A DNA stretch of 64,000 bases, from the NCBI RefSeq assembly GCF_014280035.1, contig NZ_CP047957.1, positions 2,108,001 through 2,172,000 of the forward strand, given 5' to 3'. This document shows, in pieces, positions 17,446 through 27,876 of the stretch. Each line of letters begins with the position of its first letter. Within the stretch, counting starts at the first letter, position 1. The translations under genes were made by a program, and so were the position numbers. The notes under the pieces were generated by a model, which worked only from the letters and a program-made list of their open reading frames with translations, did not search any database and had not been told where the DNA came from. This DNA comes from Synechococcus sp. A18-25c. Lineage in GTDB: Bacteria; Cyanobacteriota; Cyanobacteriia; PCC-6307; Cyanobiaceae.

Positions 17446-18911
17446 CAGGCCACCGCCGCATTCGTGGCCAGCTGCACTGGTCGTTTGAGAATTTCCGCAG
17501 CTGCGAGATGTCCACTCATCGTGGCTCCTTCCATGGAGTCGATGTAATCCTGACGTGTGTAACTGCCCGCCAAGAAAAAGTTTCGAACCGGTGTGCGCTG
17601 CTCGGGTCGATAGGGCTCCATGCCCGGTGCCTCGCGGTAGAGCGATTGAGCCAGTTTCACCACATTGCTCCAGGTGAGAGTGAGATGACGGGCCGAGGGG
17701 AACAGCTCACGGACCTGACGGTCGGTATGGGCAACGATCTCGTCGACAGACTTGGGAATCCAGGGGTCCCCTGGTGTGAGGACACACTGCAGCAACGACC
17801 CCTCACCAGGCTTGCGGTAGTCCTCCGGACTGGCCAAGGCCAGATCGGCGAAGCAGCTGAAATCAGCGTCAGCGGTGTAAAGGAGGTTATTAAGCCCTGC
17901 GGGCTGATCCACATCCCGACGGCGGTGCTCTTGATCGTCTCCAAGTTCCGTCACCCAACCGTCATAGCGAAGTTGAACCGTTGCCACAGGAACAGCTTCC
18001 AGCTTGTGAATTGCCGCGAACTGAGGAAAACGCTTCCATTCCTCAGGGAGGAGTCTCTGAATGCCGGGAACATCACAAGCGGCGAGATAGGCATCCGCTT
18101 CAACACGGACATCACCATCAGGCGTCGTCAACTGAAGCGCCTTGACCTCGGGTTGGTCACCAGCACTGAACTCCACTTGCTTGACGCGGTGGCGAAGGTG
18201 GAGCTTTCCACCTCGCGCCTGGATGTAATCCAGGATCGGTCCAGTGAGCCAACGATGGGGGGACCCTTTGAGCAGGTTGAGTTTTGAAGCTTCGGTTTTG
18301 GCAGCAAACATCATGAAGATGGTCAGCATGCACCGGGCCGAGATCGCTTCGCAATCGATGAACCCGAGCGCGTAGGCAATCGGATTCCACATGCGCCGGA
18401 TGCTTTCCATGCTGCCGCCATGGCCCACAAACCAATCCTGGAAACTGACGGAATCCAGAGCGCGGATCGTGCGCATCGCCCCTTCGTAGTCCACCAGGCC
18501 CCGAACAATGGGGCTCGTGCCCAGCGCCAGAGCATTGCGCAGTTTGTCGATCCAGGTGAGCTGAGGCGTGGTGAAGAAGGCCTTCAAGCCGTTAAACGGA
18601 GCACCGATCGGAAAACGGAAATCGAGCTCACGCAGATCACCGCCTTTGTTGCAAAACAGATGGGTGTGATTCTTGGGAAGAAGATTTTCGAAAGCGCCCA
18701 CCTTGCGCATCAGAGCGAAGAGATTGGCGTAGTTAAAGAAAAACACGTGCAACCCCATCTCGATGTGATTGCCTTCGGGATCCACCCAACTGCCCACTTT
18801 TCCGCCCATGAACGGGCGGGCCTCGTAAAGGTTCACCTCATGGCCGGCATCCACCAAATCCACCGCAGCAGACAGGCCTGCCAGACCGGAACCAACAATC
18901 GCGACCCGCAC
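17445..18911 (-). CDS. crtQ: 9,9'-di-cis-zeta-carotene desaturase
   Basis: Plant-type desaturase that converts zeta-carotene to lycopene isomers with quinone as acceptor; peripheral thylakoid or plasma membrane protein. The 488 residues start with the dinucleotide-binding [19 protein letters not shown] and continue with [31 protein letters not shown] and, near the C-terminus, [19 protein letters not shown], which ends the FAD-binding site. The closest alternative is phytoene desaturase (crtP). The MGLHVFF region and the [10 protein letters not shown] block favour zeta-carotene desaturase. Start ATG at 18911. The Fe-S carrier gene is divergent. Confidence 0.93.
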   Translation of the reverse strand: MRVAIVGSGLAGLSAAVDLVDAGHEVNLYEARPFMGGKVGSWVDPEGNHIEMGLHVFFFNYANLFALMRKVGAFENLLPKNHTHLFCNKGGDLRELDFRFPIGAPFNGLKAFFTTPQLTWIDKLRNALALGTSPIVRGLVDYEGAMRTIRALDSVSFQDWFVGHGGSMESIRRMWNPIAYALGFIDCEAISARCMLTIFMMFAAKTEASKLNLLKGSPHRWLTGPILDYIQARGGKLHLRHRVKQVEFSAGDQPEVKALQLTTPDGDVRVEADAYLAACDVPGIQRLLPEEWKRFPQFAAIHKLEAVPVATVQLRYDGWVTELGDDQEHRRRDVDQPAGLNNLLYTADADFSCFADLALASPEDYRKPGEGSLLQCVLTPGDPWIPKSVDEIVAHTDRQVRELFPSARHLTLTWSNVVKLAQSLYREAPGMEPYRPEQRTPVRNFFLAGSYTRQDYIDSMEGATMSGHLAAAEILKRPVQLATNAAVA

Positions 18912-19021
18912 TATCTGGCGTGCAACTCAACCGACTCTATGAAGAGACCTGTCAGCACTGCTTTAGGCGACAGGCCTGAGGCATTCATAAAATGGCAGTG
19001 GATCTCGCGCCAGAGCCTGCA

Positions 19022-19447
19022 ATGTCCAGCTCCGAAGCCACCGCTGAAACCGCAGCAACTGCAGTGCCAGTGACGGCCCAATCCCACACCTCACGGGACG
19101 GCAAAGGCATCCTGATCACCGAACCAGCCATGCAGCAACTGGCCAAGTTGTGCGCGGATCAGGGAGAGAACAAGGTGCTACGCGTAGGAGTGCGCTCCGG
19201 TGGCTGCAGCGGCATGAGCTACACGATGGATTTTGTGCCGGCATCCGAAACGCTTGAAGATGACGAGAGCTATGACTACGAGGCTCCTGATGGCGCCAGT
19301 TTCACGGTGATCTGCGATCCCAAGAGCCTGCTTTACATCTACGGGATGCAGCTCGACTTCAGCACAGCACTGATCGGTGGTGGTTTCAATTTCACCAATC
19401 CGAACGCAACGCAAACCTGTGGCTGCGGAAGCTCTTTCGCTGTCTGA
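19022..19447 (+). CDS. A-type iron-sulfur cluster carrier (IscA/SufA/ErpA family)
   Basis: A 141-residue protein whose first ~28 residues are a low-complexity Ala/Thr extension. The conserved domain follows: ITEPAMQQLAKL, LRVGVRSGGCSGMSY with the first cluster Cys, then the C-terminal TCGCGSSF with the other two. It receives or delivers 2Fe-2S or 4Fe-4S clusters for apoproteins such as photosystem I or ferredoxins. The ATG at 19022 (MSSSEATAETA) is preferred; 18992 also gives an in-frame start. It is divergent from crtQ across 110 bases. Confidence 0.92.
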   Translation: MSSSEATAETAATAVPVTAQSHTSRDGKGILITEPAMQQLAKLCADQGENKVLRVGVRSGGCSGMSYTMDFVPASETLEDDESYDYEAPDGASFTVICDPKSLLYIYGMQLDFSTALIGGGFNFTNPNATQTCGCGSSFAV

Positions 19448-19514
19448 GCGCGTCTCCGAACCCGCTAGGGCTTTTGTGGGAATCTGAAGGGATTGCTTGA
19501 AGGACCAACACTTC

Positions 19515-19934
19515 ATGGAGTCCAGCCAGGAAAGTCTGTTTCAGCAGGCGATGAGCCGCTATCAGCAAGGTGCTCCGGCCCAGGATCTGCTGGCAGATTT
19601 TGAAGCGATCACCGCATCAGCACCGCGTCAATCGGCGGGATGGACTTGCCTGGCCTGGCTGCAGCTGCTCTGCGACCAATCCGATGCCGCTCTGCGATCA
19701 GCCAGGATGGCCGTGAAGCTCAATGGACAGGACCCTCAGGCCCGCATCAATCTCTGTTTGGCGATGCTGGAAACGAAGGCCAAGGGCGTGAGAGATCACA
19801 TTGAAGTGGTTCAGCAGGTGCTGGCGCTGGCTCCCGATGTAGGTGCAGAACTGAAGGAATCCATCGACGACGGGCTCAAGCGGCGGCCTGAATGGCCGGC
19901 TCTTCTCAAAGTGAAGGCCTGGCTGGAGCTCTGA
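19515..19934 (+). CDS. Small TPR-like protein
   Basis: A 139-residue helical protein with two to three degenerate tetratricopeptide repeats: SAGWTCLAWLQLLCDQSDAA then LRSARMAVKLNGQDPQARINL. There is no signal or membrane segment. TPRs mediate protein-protein contacts; the partner is unknown. Conserved small proteins of this type are common in marine Synechococcus and Prochlorococcus. The ATG at 19515 (MESSQES) is preferred, while a TTG at 19497 would add six residues. Only one base separates its stop from the next gene, so the two are co-transcribed. Confidence 0.7.
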   Translation: MESSQESLFQQAMSRYQQGAPAQDLLADFEAITASAPRQSAGWTCLAWLQLLCDQSDAALRSARMAVKLNGQDPQARINLCLAMLETKAKGVRDHIEVVQQVLALAPDVGAELKESIDDGLKRRPEWPALLKVKAWLEL

Positions 19935-19935
19935 A

Positions 19936-21141
19936 GTGGGCAGGCTGCTGTTGCTGAGCAATGGTCATGGAGAGGATCTCTCCGGTGCCTTGCTGGGCCG
20001 CGCGCTACAGACTGAGGGACACGTCGTTGAAGCACTTCCGCTGGTGGGGAAAGGCCAGCCCTACCGCGATGCAGGCATTGGCCTGATCGGGGGGACGCAG
20101 GAGTTCAGCACCGGCGGGCTTGGTTACACAAGCCTGCGAGGGCGCCTGACCGAATTGGCGCAAGGACAGGTGATCTATCTGCTCAGACGGCTGATCCGCC
20201 TGCTGCGCATTGCCAAGCGTTACGACCTAGTGGTGGTGATCGGTGATGTGATTCCAGTGATGGCGGCCTGGCTGAGCAGACGTCCTGTGGCCACTTACCT
20301 GGTGGCCTATTCCAGTCACTACGAAGGGCGCCTACGCCTGCCATGGCCTTGCAGTGACTGTCTGCGCAGTCCGCGTTTCAAAGCGATCTTCAGCCGAGAC
20401 CAACTGAGTGCCGACGATCTCAGCATCCAATTGCAACGGCACGTCAATTTTCTCGGCAACCCTTTCATGGATCCTGTGCTGAGCGACGCCCAGCGGCTGC
20501 CACCGGCCCATCGCCGGCTAGGGCTATTGCCGGGCAGCCGCCGCCCGGAACTGGAACAGAACCTGCTGCTGTTGCTGCGGGTGATCGATCAGTTGCCGGA
20601 GGCTTGGCGCGACAACGGTGAGCTTCAGCTAGAGCTGGCGCTGGTGTCGTCTCTCCAAGATGTGGAGCTCTCTGCATTGGTCGCACAAGGCCAGTGGCAT
20701 TTGGAGGCTGGGTCGGACAACAAACCTTCGGCCTTGCGTCGAGGCGGCTGCCGCATTTGGATCCGACGCGGCAACTTCGGCGCAGTACTGCATAGTTCCG
20801 ACCTACTGCTTTGCATGGCCGGAACAGCCGCGGAACAGGCCGTGGGATTGGCACGACCCGTGCTGCAACTGGTGGGACAGGGCCCGCAGTTCACAGAAGG
20901 CTTTGCTGAAGCCCAACGACGCCTGCTGGGACCCACCGTGTTTTGTGCCCCTGGCGAGGCTGGTGATCCAGTCACGCTCGCACGCACAGCTCAGATGGTG
21001 TTGGACCTCGTCGAGCGAATCCACCAGGACGCCGATCTGAAATCCGTCTGTGACAGAGAGGCTGTGAACCGTCTCGGCCCAGCGGGTGGTGGGGGCAGGA
21101 TGGCGGCGAGCATCTCCCGACTGCTGACGTTGCCCCGATGA
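19936..21141 (+). CDS. Lipid-A-disaccharide synthase-like protein
   Basis: A 401-residue protein of the cyanobacterial group annotated as LpxB-related. It begins RLLLLSNGHGEDLSGALLG, typical of that group and different from true LpxB. A GT-B-like second half contains FLGNPFMDPVL, LGLLPGSRRPELEQNLLLL (nucleotide-sugar binding) and LLCMAGTAAEQAVGLARPVLQL. It is probably a glycosyltransferase acting in the envelope; the substrate is unproven, and a true lpxB may be elsewhere. Start GTG at 19936. It overlaps the small membrane protein gene downstream by 4 bases. Confidence 0.8.
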   Translation: MGRLLLLSNGHGEDLSGALLGRALQTEGHVVEALPLVGKGQPYRDAGIGLIGGTQEFSTGGLGYTSLRGRLTELAQGQVIYLLRRLIRLLRIAKRYDLVVVIGDVIPVMAAWLSRRPVATYLVAYSSHYEGRLRLPWPCSDCLRSPRFKAIFSRDQLSADDLSIQLQRHVNFLGNPFMDPVLSDAQRLPPAHRRLGLLPGSRRPELEQNLLLLLRVIDQLPEAWRDNGELQLELALVSSLQDVELSALVAQGQWHLEAGSDNKPSALRRGGCRIWIRRGNFGAVLHSSDLLLCMAGTAAEQAVGLARPVLQLVGQGPQFTEGFAEAQRRLLGPTVFCAPGEAGDPVTLARTAQMVLDLVERIHQDADLKSVCDREAVNRLGPAGGGGRMAASISRLLTLPR

Positions 21142-21413
21142 GCGCCCCGACGCGTCAACCGATCTGGAAGATTTGGCTGGATCGCCTGCTGGTGGTCAAT
21201 GTCTTTCTTGTGATGGGAGGCGCTGGCTGGTTTGGACTGGCCGTGGTGAGCAGCAGCCAGGGGCTAGAAGCACCGATGCGTCAGTTCATGCGGCTTTGGG
21301 AGCCGCTGTTCACCCCTGCCATTGGGGTCTTGATGGGCGCAGCTCTGGTCAACGGCGTCTGGAGCTGGTGGCAACGTCAAGTGCAACGGGCAAAGTCGGA
21401 CAGCGGAAGCTGA
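21138..21413 (+). CDS. Small two-helix membrane protein
   Basis: A 91-residue protein with two predicted membrane segments (about 18-38, LLVVNVFLVMGGAGWFGLAVV, and 55-75, PAIGVLMGAALVNGVWSW) and basic ends. No family was recognised with certainty; similar small proteins are conserved in marine picocyanobacteria beside the LpxB-like gene. Its ATG overlaps the upstream stop (ATGA), so it is translation-coupled, perhaps as a partner of that putative glycosyltransferase. Its 3' end overlaps the convergent epimerase gene by 65 bases. Confidence 0.65.
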   Translation: MSAPTRQPIWKIWLDRLLVVNVFLVMGGAGWFGLAVVSSSQGLEAPMRQFMRLWEPLFTPAIGVLMGAALVNGVWSWWQRQVQRAKSDSGS

Positions 21414-22293
21414 AGCCCACTGACTCAAGACGGGTGGAGCTGACATGCTGCCCCTCAAGAACAACCTTGGCGCCGTCCCCGAGCAACAGCTGCAGCATTG
21501 GCCCAGGAACGGGCAGCAGACTGGGCCGACCAAGACAACGTCCCAGACTGCTGGCAAAGGTCGCCATGGAGACGGGTTGAGGCGCGACGGCATTGAATGC
21601 CCCGGACCAAGAGTCCGATTCCAGTGCCGTCTGAATCATCGTGCAGAGATCACTGCGCTCGATCCAGCTCATCCACTGACGCCCCGAGCCGATCGGACCA
21701 CCGAAACCGGCACGGAACACCGGAAGCATCTTGGCCAGTGCGCCACCGTCGGCCGACAGCACAATGCCGATGCGCAGCTGCACCAGACGCATGGACGCTG
21801 GCTTAGCGGCAGCGGCCTGTTCCCAGCCTTGACAAAGCTGTGCCAGGAAATCGGCGCCGGCAGCACTGGCTTCATCGAAGCGAGCCTCTGCGCTTGTGCC
21901 GTAAAAACCCACAGCCGAGGCATTGACCAAAACCGAAGGTGGATGATCCAGCGTGGCCATGGCAGCAACCAGATAGCGGGTCGTGTCCAGGCGACTGCTT
22001 TCGAGCAACAAACGATGCTGGGCTGTCCAGCGCTGTTCCGCGATCGGTTCACCAGCCAGATTCACAACGCCATCACATAACTTCAGCGCCTCATACAGGG
22101 GCGTGGATGGCTCCCAACTGGCCGCCGTTGCAGGGTCGAGTTGGATCCAATCGAGCTGCGCAGCCTGAGCTGAGGCCAATCCCGCTGGTGATGGCCGGCG
22201 ACTCACCACAGTGAGTTGATGGCCTGCCGCTTGAAGCTGAGGAACCAGACCACGGCCCACCAGACCGGTGCAACCAATCAGCAGGAGGCGCAT
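21349..22293 (-). CDS. TIGR01777-type NAD-dependent epimerase
   Basis: A 314-residue extended short-chain dehydrogenase of the SulA/SDR39U1 group. The start MRLLLIGCTGLVGRGLVPQL gives the TGxxGxxG-like nucleotide site. DGVVNLAGEPIAEQRWTA is the hallmark of TIGR01777. NASAVGFYGTS carries the active-site Tyr region (YxxxK variant). The C-terminal DUF1731-type tail has LLPVPGPMLQLLLGD. Substrate unknown; plant homologues sit in plastids. It overlaps the small membrane protein gene by 65 bases. Confidence 0.88.
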   Translation of the reverse strand: MRLLLIGCTGLVGRGLVPQLQAAGHQLTVVSRRPSPAGLASAQAAQLDWIQLDPATAASWEPSTPLYEALKLCDGVVNLAGEPIAEQRWTAQHRLLLESSRLDTTRYLVAAMATLDHPPSVLVNASAVGFYGTSAEARFDEASAAGADFLAQLCQGWEQAAAAKPASMRLVQLRIGIVLSADGGALAKMLPVFRAGFGGPIGSGRQWMSWIERSDLCTMIQTALESDSWSGAFNAVAPQPVSMATFASSLGRCLGRPSLLPVPGPMLQLLLGDGAKVVLEGQHVSSTRLESVGFSFRCPTLPVALDVATSSRRR

Positions 22294-22381
22294 GGGGGAT
22301 GGCGTTAAAGACAGTTGACGTTAAGCAGCGAGCGTCGAATCGGGGGCCGCCGATGCACGTGATGCCGCCAACGAAGCATCG

Positions 22382-23635
22382 TCACGATGGGATGGACATC
22401 TCAGGAGCGTCGTCCGGCAGGGTGAGATTCAACTTGCGCGCTAATGGCACCAGCGCAAAGCCCTGAATGAACAGTCCGTAGAGAACCACGGCAAGTGCAA
22501 TCGGAGGCATGGAGGCGCCCCAGCTCACCCCAGAGGACCAAGCCGTGATGGCCATGGCGATGGGCACTGCACCACGGAGGCCGGCCCAGCACACAAAGAT
22601 TCGCTCCCCAGCGCTGAAAGGAGTCCGCCACAGGAAGAGATGCACCATCAGCAAGCGCACCAGCTGCATCACGAGGAACAACAACAACGCAAGCGCTGCT
22701 GAATGGACGACGTCCTGGGGGTTCACCACCAGGCCCATGCAGAGGAACAGAAGCAACTCAGCCATTTTCGCGTAGCTGGAATGGGCCTCGGCAAGACGAT
22801 CTTGATCAAGATTCTTGCTGTTGCCGAGCACCAACCCAGCCACATAAGCAGCCAGCAAGGGGCTTCCGCCCAGCAGCGATGTGCCTCCACTCAGCACCAT
22901 CAGCAACGCCAGGCTGACCACGGGCAACATCGCTGATTGGTTGAGCCCCATCCGTGTCCCCAGCAACTGGACGGTCAAACTGCCGCCGAAAAAACCGATC
23001 AGGATGCCGAGCAGGAACTGACGCACGAGGTCCGTCACAAGCGATCCAGCTTCCATGCCGGAACCACCGGCCAGGGCTAACGCAAGACCAGCCAAGACAA
23101 CAGCCATTGGGTCGTTGAAGCCCGACTCACACTCGATCAGATCAATCAGGGGCTTGGGCAAGCGTCCCTGCAAAGGCCTCAGCAAGGCGAGGACCGCCGA
23201 GGCGTCAGTGCTCGCCACCATGGCTCCAACAAACAGACATTTCGGCAACAGTGCCGCCATCGACCTCTCACCCTGGGCCAGGCCAAGCCCAAGGGCCACC
23301 AGCGTGATCAGCGCCGCGGTCATCAGCACGCCAATCGTGGCCAATCGACCCGCTGGTTTAATCACGCCACGCACGGATTGCCAATTGGTGGTGAGCCCGC
23401 CGAAGAACAGCACCAGCACGAGGGCCGCTTCCGTGATCTGCTGCGCTTGATCGAGGTTCAGCAGGGTGATCTGCTTGGTGCCGACCACATCCACATGGTT
23501 GTCAATCAGCAAGCCGAGCAAGAGCACCATGAGGATGCCCGGCACACGAACCCGTGCCGCCAGATCATCGAGGAGCACCGCCACGAGCAGCAATCCCCCG
23601 AAAGCCACCAGATAGAGCGACAGGCCATTGTCCAA
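22382..23635 (-). CDS. Cation:proton antiporter (CPA1-type)
   Basis: Membrane antiporter of about 417 residues with 11-13 predicted helices, beginning LSLYLVAFGGLLLVAVLLDDLAARV. Characteristic pieces are VGAMVASTDASAVLALL and ECESGFNDPMAVVLAGL, containing the ND pair used for ion binding, and CWAGLRGAVPIAMAI. This is the NhaP/Na+-H+ exchanger type; cation and direction cannot be told. The start is uncertain: a TTG at 23635 begins the first helix; longer frames up to 23737 run into ndhO and give unconvincing sequence. It is divergent from ndhO. Confidence 0.85.
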   Translation of the reverse strand: MDNGLSLYLVAFGGLLLVAVLLDDLAARVRVPGILMVLLLGLLIDNHVDVVGTKQITLLNLDQAQQITEAALVLVLFFGGLTTNWQSVRGVIKPAGRLATIGVLMTAALITLVALGLGLAQGERSMAALLPKCLFVGAMVASTDASAVLALLRPLQGRLPKPLIDLIECESGFNDPMAVVLAGLALALAGGSGMEAGSLVTDLVRQFLLGILIGFFGGSLTVQLLGTRMGLNQSAMLPVVSLALLMVLSGGTSLLGGSPLLAAYVAGLVLGNSKNLDQDRLAEAHSSYAKMAELLLFLCMGLVVNPQDVVHSAALALLLFLVMQLVRLLMVHLFLWRTPFSAGERIFVCWAGLRGAVPIAMAITAWSSGVSWGASMPPIALAVVLYGLFIQGFALVPLARKLNLTLPDDAPEMSIPS

Positions 23636-23693
23636 GTGGAGTGCAGTTGCGGTTTGAAAGGGTTCTAGCCTGCCGCAAATACAACGTCCTGTG

Positions 23694-23951
23694 ATGGCCG
23701 AGACACCGTCGAGCCCTGCACCAGCTGCCAAGGCCAAACCGGCCCTAAAGAAGGGTGCTCTGGTGCGGGTGAACCAATCCGCCTATGCGGGCAGCCTCGA
23801 AGCAGGAGCCAGTGATCCCCAACCTCCTGCCTACATCTTGGAAGGGCCGGGTGAAGTGCTGGTTGTGAAAGGTGACTACGCCCAAGTGCGTTGGCGTCGC
23901 CCGGTTCCTGACGTTTGGCTGCGGATGGATCAGCTGGAACCGTTCTCCTGA
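23694..23951 (+). CDS. ndhO: NAD(P)H-quinone oxidoreductase subunit O
   Basis: An 85-residue stromal/cytosolic-side subunit of cyanobacterial NDH-1, which takes electrons from ferredoxin to plastoquinone in cyclic flow and respiration. After an Ala/Pro-rich stretch come [37 protein letters not shown] and the ending [12 protein letters not shown], which are diagnostic of NdhO. The ATG at 23694 (MAETPSSP) is used; a GTG three bases earlier is possible. It overlaps the convergent membrane glycosyltransferase by 22 bases. Confidence 0.95.
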   Translation: MAETPSSPAPAAKAKPALKKGALVRVNQSAYAGSLEAGASDPQPPAYILEGPGEVLVVKGDYAQVRWRRPVPDVWLRMDQLEPFS

Positions 23952-26026
23952 GGGTTGAGAGCGTCTTCAACGCTGGACACGGCTGCCGGCACCGACTGAA
24001 TCGCTTCAGGCAGTCTCCAGAGCGCTCCGCCAAGAACAGCCGACAACGATTCCAGGCTGTCGAGAATCGGTTCAGAACCGTGGCGCACCCTGGCCTGAGC
24101 CGCTGTTGAAGCAGCTAGCCAGGGGTTCCATCCCGCCAACAGCACAACACTGCGGTACGCACTGGGCCATGGATTCTCGGGTAGTAAGGCTTCCAGTGCT
24201 TCAAATTGCCGAGCAGCCTCCTCAGGACGATTCCCAAGGACGGCGAGCAAAGCCAAATTCCAGCGTGCCTGAACATCGGATGAATTTTGCGCCAGGCGAT
24301 CCATCGACTCCGCTTGCACCACTTGCCGATAGTTGAAATGGCCGTCAAGCATGTGCTCAGTGGCCACACTGCTGAACACGGGATCAAGACCTTGGGGCCC
24401 AACTGCCATCCCTGATGCGAGCTCAGGGAAACGGTGTTCGAAACCGACCGGTGCAGGCGCACTCGCACGGCGACGCCACAACGAATAACTGCCACCTTCC
24501 GGCCTGGGGAACACCTCCACCTGCTGAAAGACCCCGCTGTCGCGGATGGCCTGATCGAAGACTCGGGCAGCTTTGCGAACCGAACCTTGGTTGCCCTCCG
24601 CCAATAACACCCAGGTGGCGTGACGCAAAGCCGGCTGAATGTGATCAGGACTGCCACCGAGCTGGCGGCCAACCAGCTGCCCGCCGTTGCGGCGACCGTA
24701 ATAACTCACATTGTGTTGATTGAGGTCAGGCGTGCTGGGCACCACGATCAGGGTTGCCGGTTCGGCAGTGGGATCGGCTCCACCGGCCCGAGCAACGATG
24801 GCCTCGAGGGGTTGCGCGTTGGTGAGGCGAAGACGAGCGCTTTGGGTCAGCCAAGACGATGCCAGCACCGCCAAACCACCTGCGGCTAAGGCAACGCCAG
24901 GAAGCCAGTGCGACCGGGAAGGCCAGCGCTGACGGATCGACTCCCCCCACTGCCACCAACCACGCGTGAGCAAGAGCAGCAAGGACGGCAACAGCGGTGC
25001 GATGTAACGCGCATCCTTGTTGGGACTGAGGTTCGTGACCAGCCATCCCAACAGCAACGTTCCGATCAACCAGCACCAGGCATCACGGCAATCCGTTCCC
25101 AGGGTCACAGAGGAAGCCCCTCTGAGACGCTGCTTCCAAATCCACACCAGCACCCCAGCGATCCCTAGGCAGAGCACCACCCAACCGATCTGACCGGGCA
25201 GCACACGCAAGTACCACAACCAGCCCTCAAGACTGAACACAGCAGGATCTCCCTCACGGGCCGCTGACTCGATCACTGCGCGGTTGGTGCCGCCAAGAGT
25301 GGTAATCCAGTTGTGACGCAGCCATGGGAGCACAGCCAGCAGCACCAAGCCGAAACCAGCCATTGCCTGCAGTCGTCGGCCCTTGCCGATGCGCTGCGCC
25401 GTCAACAGACACCACCCCAGAGCGGGCAGAAGCACCAGCAGGGAGCTCTGTTTGACCAGAAGCGCTGCGGCCACAGCGGCGGCGGCCAACCCGGCTTGCC
25501 ACCAGCGGCCACCACCCTGGGGAGCCCACCAGGCACCCAGCCGCCAAAGCGCCAGCGTGACCATGGCCATCAATGGCAGTTCAAGGACGTAATCGGTCCG
25601 CAACTCCAACAGCATCGGAGCCAGCACCACTGCCGAAACAGCCAGCAAGGCGAATGCCCTTGCCTTCCGCAACGGTCGCAGTAACTGGAGGGCCCAACCC
25701 GCTGTTGCGACGAGGAGTAACGCATTCCAGAGACTCAGACTCCAGGCGGCCTGCGAGGGTGAATCTCCCGCCAAGGCCATCACGGAACCGTTCACCAGCG
25801 AGGCCAACGGCGGAATCTTCGGCGATAGATCCAGCAAAGCGTTCCAACCCTGCCAATCACCCCCTGCCAGAACACCCAAAGCACGACCATGATCCAGCGC
25901 GCTGTTGAGGTAGTCGGCCTGGTCCCAGGAGGGAAGAGCCGTGTGTTGACTCCACCAAAGCCGATCCGCCGCTGTCGCCATCAGCCAGAGCAGCAGCAGC
26001 CCTAAGCGAAACCCAACCAACCCCAT
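23930..26026 (-). CDS. GT39-like membrane glycosyltransferase with TPR-like tail
   Basis: A 698-residue protein. The N-terminal ~420 residues hold about 10-11 membrane helices, and [16 protein letters not shown] lies in the first lumenal loop, the place where GT39/ArnT-like enzymes carry the catalytic Asp-Asp or Asp-Glu. A long soluble C-terminal part (about 420-698) contains [25 protein letters not shown], a TPR-like helical pair. Such enzymes use polyprenyl-phosphate sugars on the outer face of the inner membrane. Target unknown. It is directly downstream of the DnaJ gene (overlapping TGATG) and converges on ndhO. Confidence 0.75.
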   Translation of the reverse strand: MGLVGFRLGLLLLWLMATAADRLWWSQHTALPSWDQADYLNSALDHGRALGVLAGGDWQGWNALLDLSPKIPPLASLVNGSVMALAGDSPSQAAWSLSLWNALLLVATAGWALQLLRPLRKARAFALLAVSAVVLAPMLLELRTDYVLELPLMAMVTLALWRLGAWWAPQGGGRWWQAGLAAAAVAAALLVKQSSLLVLLPALGWCLLTAQRIGKGRRLQAMAGFGLVLLAVLPWLRHNWITTLGGTNRAVIESAAREGDPAVFSLEGWLWYLRVLPGQIGWVVLCLGIAGVLVWIWKQRLRGASSVTLGTDCRDAWCWLIGTLLLGWLVTNLSPNKDARYIAPLLPSLLLLLTRGWWQWGESIRQRWPSRSHWLPGVALAAGGLAVLASSWLTQSARLRLTNAQPLEAIVARAGGADPTAEPATLIVVPSTPDLNQHNVSYYGRRNGGQLVGRQLGGSPDHIQPALRHATWVLLAEGNQGSVRKAARVFDQAIRDSGVFQQVEVFPRPEGGSYSLWRRRASAPAPVGFEHRFPELASGMAVGPQGLDPVFSSVATEHMLDGHFNYRQVVQAESMDRLAQNSSDVQARWNLALLAVLGNRPEEAARQFEALEALLPENPWPSAYRSVVLLAGWNPWLAASTAAQARVRHGSEPILDSLESLSAVLGGALWRLPEAIQSVPAAVSSVEDALNPQENGSS

Positions 26027-26742
26027 CAGACGATCTCCAGGCGACGGCGTTCGTCTTGCAGCCGTTTGCGACGCTGCCGCGCTTCCCGCAGCATCTCCCG
26101 GCCATCGTGAAGGTAGTTGTCGACATACCCCATCGTGTACCGCTCAAGCTCCGCAATGGCGTCTTCCACCTGAGAGAGACAGTGATAGACGCTCAAACCG
26201 AAACCGTTCGCAGAGGGTGGTGTGGGAAGCGACTGAAAAAGCGTCTTGACTTTGTCGAGACGGATACGGCTCTGTTCGAGATAGTTGCAAAACGCTTCCA
26301 TCAGCGCATCGTCATAGGGGTCAGCCGACAGGGCGCGCAGTTCCCCGGCAAACGGATTGATCACCTGACCGAGCAACCGGTCAATAGGGACATAGACCTT
26401 CTGAAGCCAGGTGGCCAGCTCCTGATCAGCACTGGCACCCTGTCCTGAAGCGCGTCGCGCCGCCTGACTGGCGCGCGCGTTGCGCGCCCCGCGGGCACGG
26501 GCTTCGTCACGGGCCAAACCACTCTGCCGATCGAAAGCACGACGGCTCTGCGGATCTCCGAGCTGCTCCCAGGCAGCATTAAGAGCAAGGATGGTTTCCT
26601 CATCGCCACCCGCATCGGGATGGTGCTGTTTCACCAAGCGGCGATACGCTGCTTTCAACTCCTCCTGCGTGGCACTCGACGCCACCTGGAGCACGGCATA
26701 AGGGTCAGTAGATGGGTCGTGGCCCGCAGCGTTGAAGCTCAA
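26026..26742 (-). CDS. DnaJ-domain protein
   Basis: A 238-residue protein with an N-terminal J domain (about 14-75): [34 protein letters not shown] includes the HPD loop that stimulates Hsp70 ATPase. No Gly/Phe or zinc-finger domain follows. Instead there is an Arg/Ala-rich linker and a helical C-terminal region with a coiled-coil-like ending [18 protein letters not shown]. It is a class C J-protein, likely recruiting DnaK to a specific client. Its ATG overlaps the cysK stop by 4 bases, and its own stop overlaps the membrane glycosyltransferase start. Confidence 0.9.
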   Translation of the reverse strand: MSFNAAGHDPSTDPYAVLQVASSATQEELKAAYRRLVKQHHPDAGGDEETILALNAAWEQLGDPQSRRAFDRQSGLARDEARARGARNARASQAARRASGQGASADQELATWLQKVYVPIDRLLGQVINPFAGELRALSADPYDDALMEAFCNYLEQSRIRLDKVKTLFQSLPTPPSANGFGLSVYHCLSQVEDAIAELERYTMGYVDNYLHDGREMLREARQRRKRLQDERRRLEIV

Positions 26743-27707
26743 AGCTGACCATCCCGCCGGGCCGGCAGGACCGAGGCAGCACTGAACATCGGTGTCGAGA
26801 GATAGCGCTCTCCAAAGCTGGCAAGAATCACCACGATGCGACGACCCTCCATCGAAGGTCGCTGGCCTAGACGCAGTGCGGCGGCCACAGCGGCACCACT
26901 GCTCACTCCGGACAGCAATCCTTCTTCTCTGGCCAGACGACGACCAATGTCCATGGCTTGGTCATCGGAAATGGTCATCACCTCATCAATCAGATCAGGA
27001 TCAAGCACGGGAGGAACAAATCCAGCCCCAATGCCCTGGATGCGATGGGGACCGGCGGATCCACCCGACAGAACCGGACTGGCTGCGGGCTCAACTGCAA
27101 CAACCTGCAGATTCGGCTGACGCTCCCGCAGCACCCTTGCACAACCGGTGATGGTGCCACCGGTTCCAACACCGGCGACGAAGGCATCGAGAGAACCACC
27201 AGTGTCGCTCCAGATCTCTTCAGCGGTGGACTGCGCATGCACGGCTGGATTCGCCGGATTGTCGAACTGCTGCAGCAGATACGCACCTGGGATTTCGTTC
27301 ACCAACTCACGGGCCAACGTGATGGCACCCTGCATGCCCTCACTGCCTGGGGTGAGCTGAAGCTCGGCGCCGTAGGCGCGAAGCATCGATCGCCGCTCCG
27401 TGCTCATCGTGTCGGGCATCGTGAGGATGAGCCGGTAACCACGGGCTGCAGCCACCATGGCTAACGCGATGCCCGTGTTGCCACTGGTGGGCTCCACCAA
27501 CACGGTTTGCCCGGGTTCGATGGTGCCGTCACGCTCGGCAGCCTCCACCATGGCGCCAGCAATTCGATCCTTTACCGAGGCCGTCGGATTAAAGCTTTCG
27601 AGCTTCGCGAGAATCTCAGCCTTGCAATCAAAGGCCTGAGGCAAACGGTTCAGCCTCACCAGAGGGGTGCGTCCCACAAGCGCGGTGATGTCAGGAGCGA
27701 TGGGCAT
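26739..27707 (-). CDS. cysK: Cysteine synthase (O-acetylserine sulfhydrylase)
   Basis: PLP enzyme that forms cysteine from O-acetylserine and sulfide. 322 residues. Visible are [11 protein letters not shown], the PLP lysine motif [22 protein letters not shown] (phosphate/substrate loop), [16 protein letters not shown] and [12 protein letters not shown], all diagnostic. The ATG at 27707 ([15 protein letters not shown]) fits the family length; in-frame starts at 27737 and 27785 would only add poorly conserved residues. It is the first gene of a probable cysK-dnaJ-glycosyltransferase unit. CysM-type alternatives differ at the substrate loop but cannot be fully excluded. Confidence 0.93.
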   Translation of the reverse strand: MPIAPDITALVGRTPLVRLNRLPQAFDCKAEILAKLESFNPTASVKDRIAGAMVEAAERDGTIEPGQTVLVEPTSGNTGIALAMVAAARGYRLILTMPDTMSTERRSMLRAYGAELQLTPGSEGMQGAITLARELVNEIPGAYLLQQFDNPANPAVHAQSTAEEIWSDTGGSLDAFVAGVGTGGTITGCARVLRERQPNLQVVAVEPAASPVLSGGSAGPHRIQGIGAGFVPPVLDPDLIDEVMTISDDQAMDIGRRLAREEGLLSGVSSGAAVAAALRLGQRPSMEGRRIVVILASFGERYLSTPMFSAASVLPARRDGQL

Positions 27708-27828
27708 GCGGGTCGGGTGACTGAGGCTCCTTGACATCCACTCATGATCGAGGCAACAGCTCACGGATCCAGGTGGAGATGTCAACAGCGATCTGAATCG
27801 TCAGCGTAAGCAATGACGACAGTCATGA

Positions 27829-27860
27829 AGCGGACGGCCTGATCCAGGAGGCCGTCCGCT
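27829..27860. repeat. 11-bp perfect inverted repeat beyond the porin terminator
   Basis: An 11-base stem (27829-27839 with 27850-27860, arm AGCGGACGGCC) around a 10-base loop. It is not followed by a T-run on either strand, so it is unlikely to be a simple intrinsic terminator. It lies 17 bases beyond the porin terminator, in the space before cysK. It could block read-through or exonucleases, or belong to a short RNA. Confidence 0.7.
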
Positions 27861-27876
27861 CTTGAGCCCAAAGGCC

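Noticed and set aside
22294-22381. Small ORF between the epimerase and the antiporter
   Set aside because: Only short frames of about 20-25 codons, basic and without motif or Shine-Dalgarno; treated as plain intergenic DNA.
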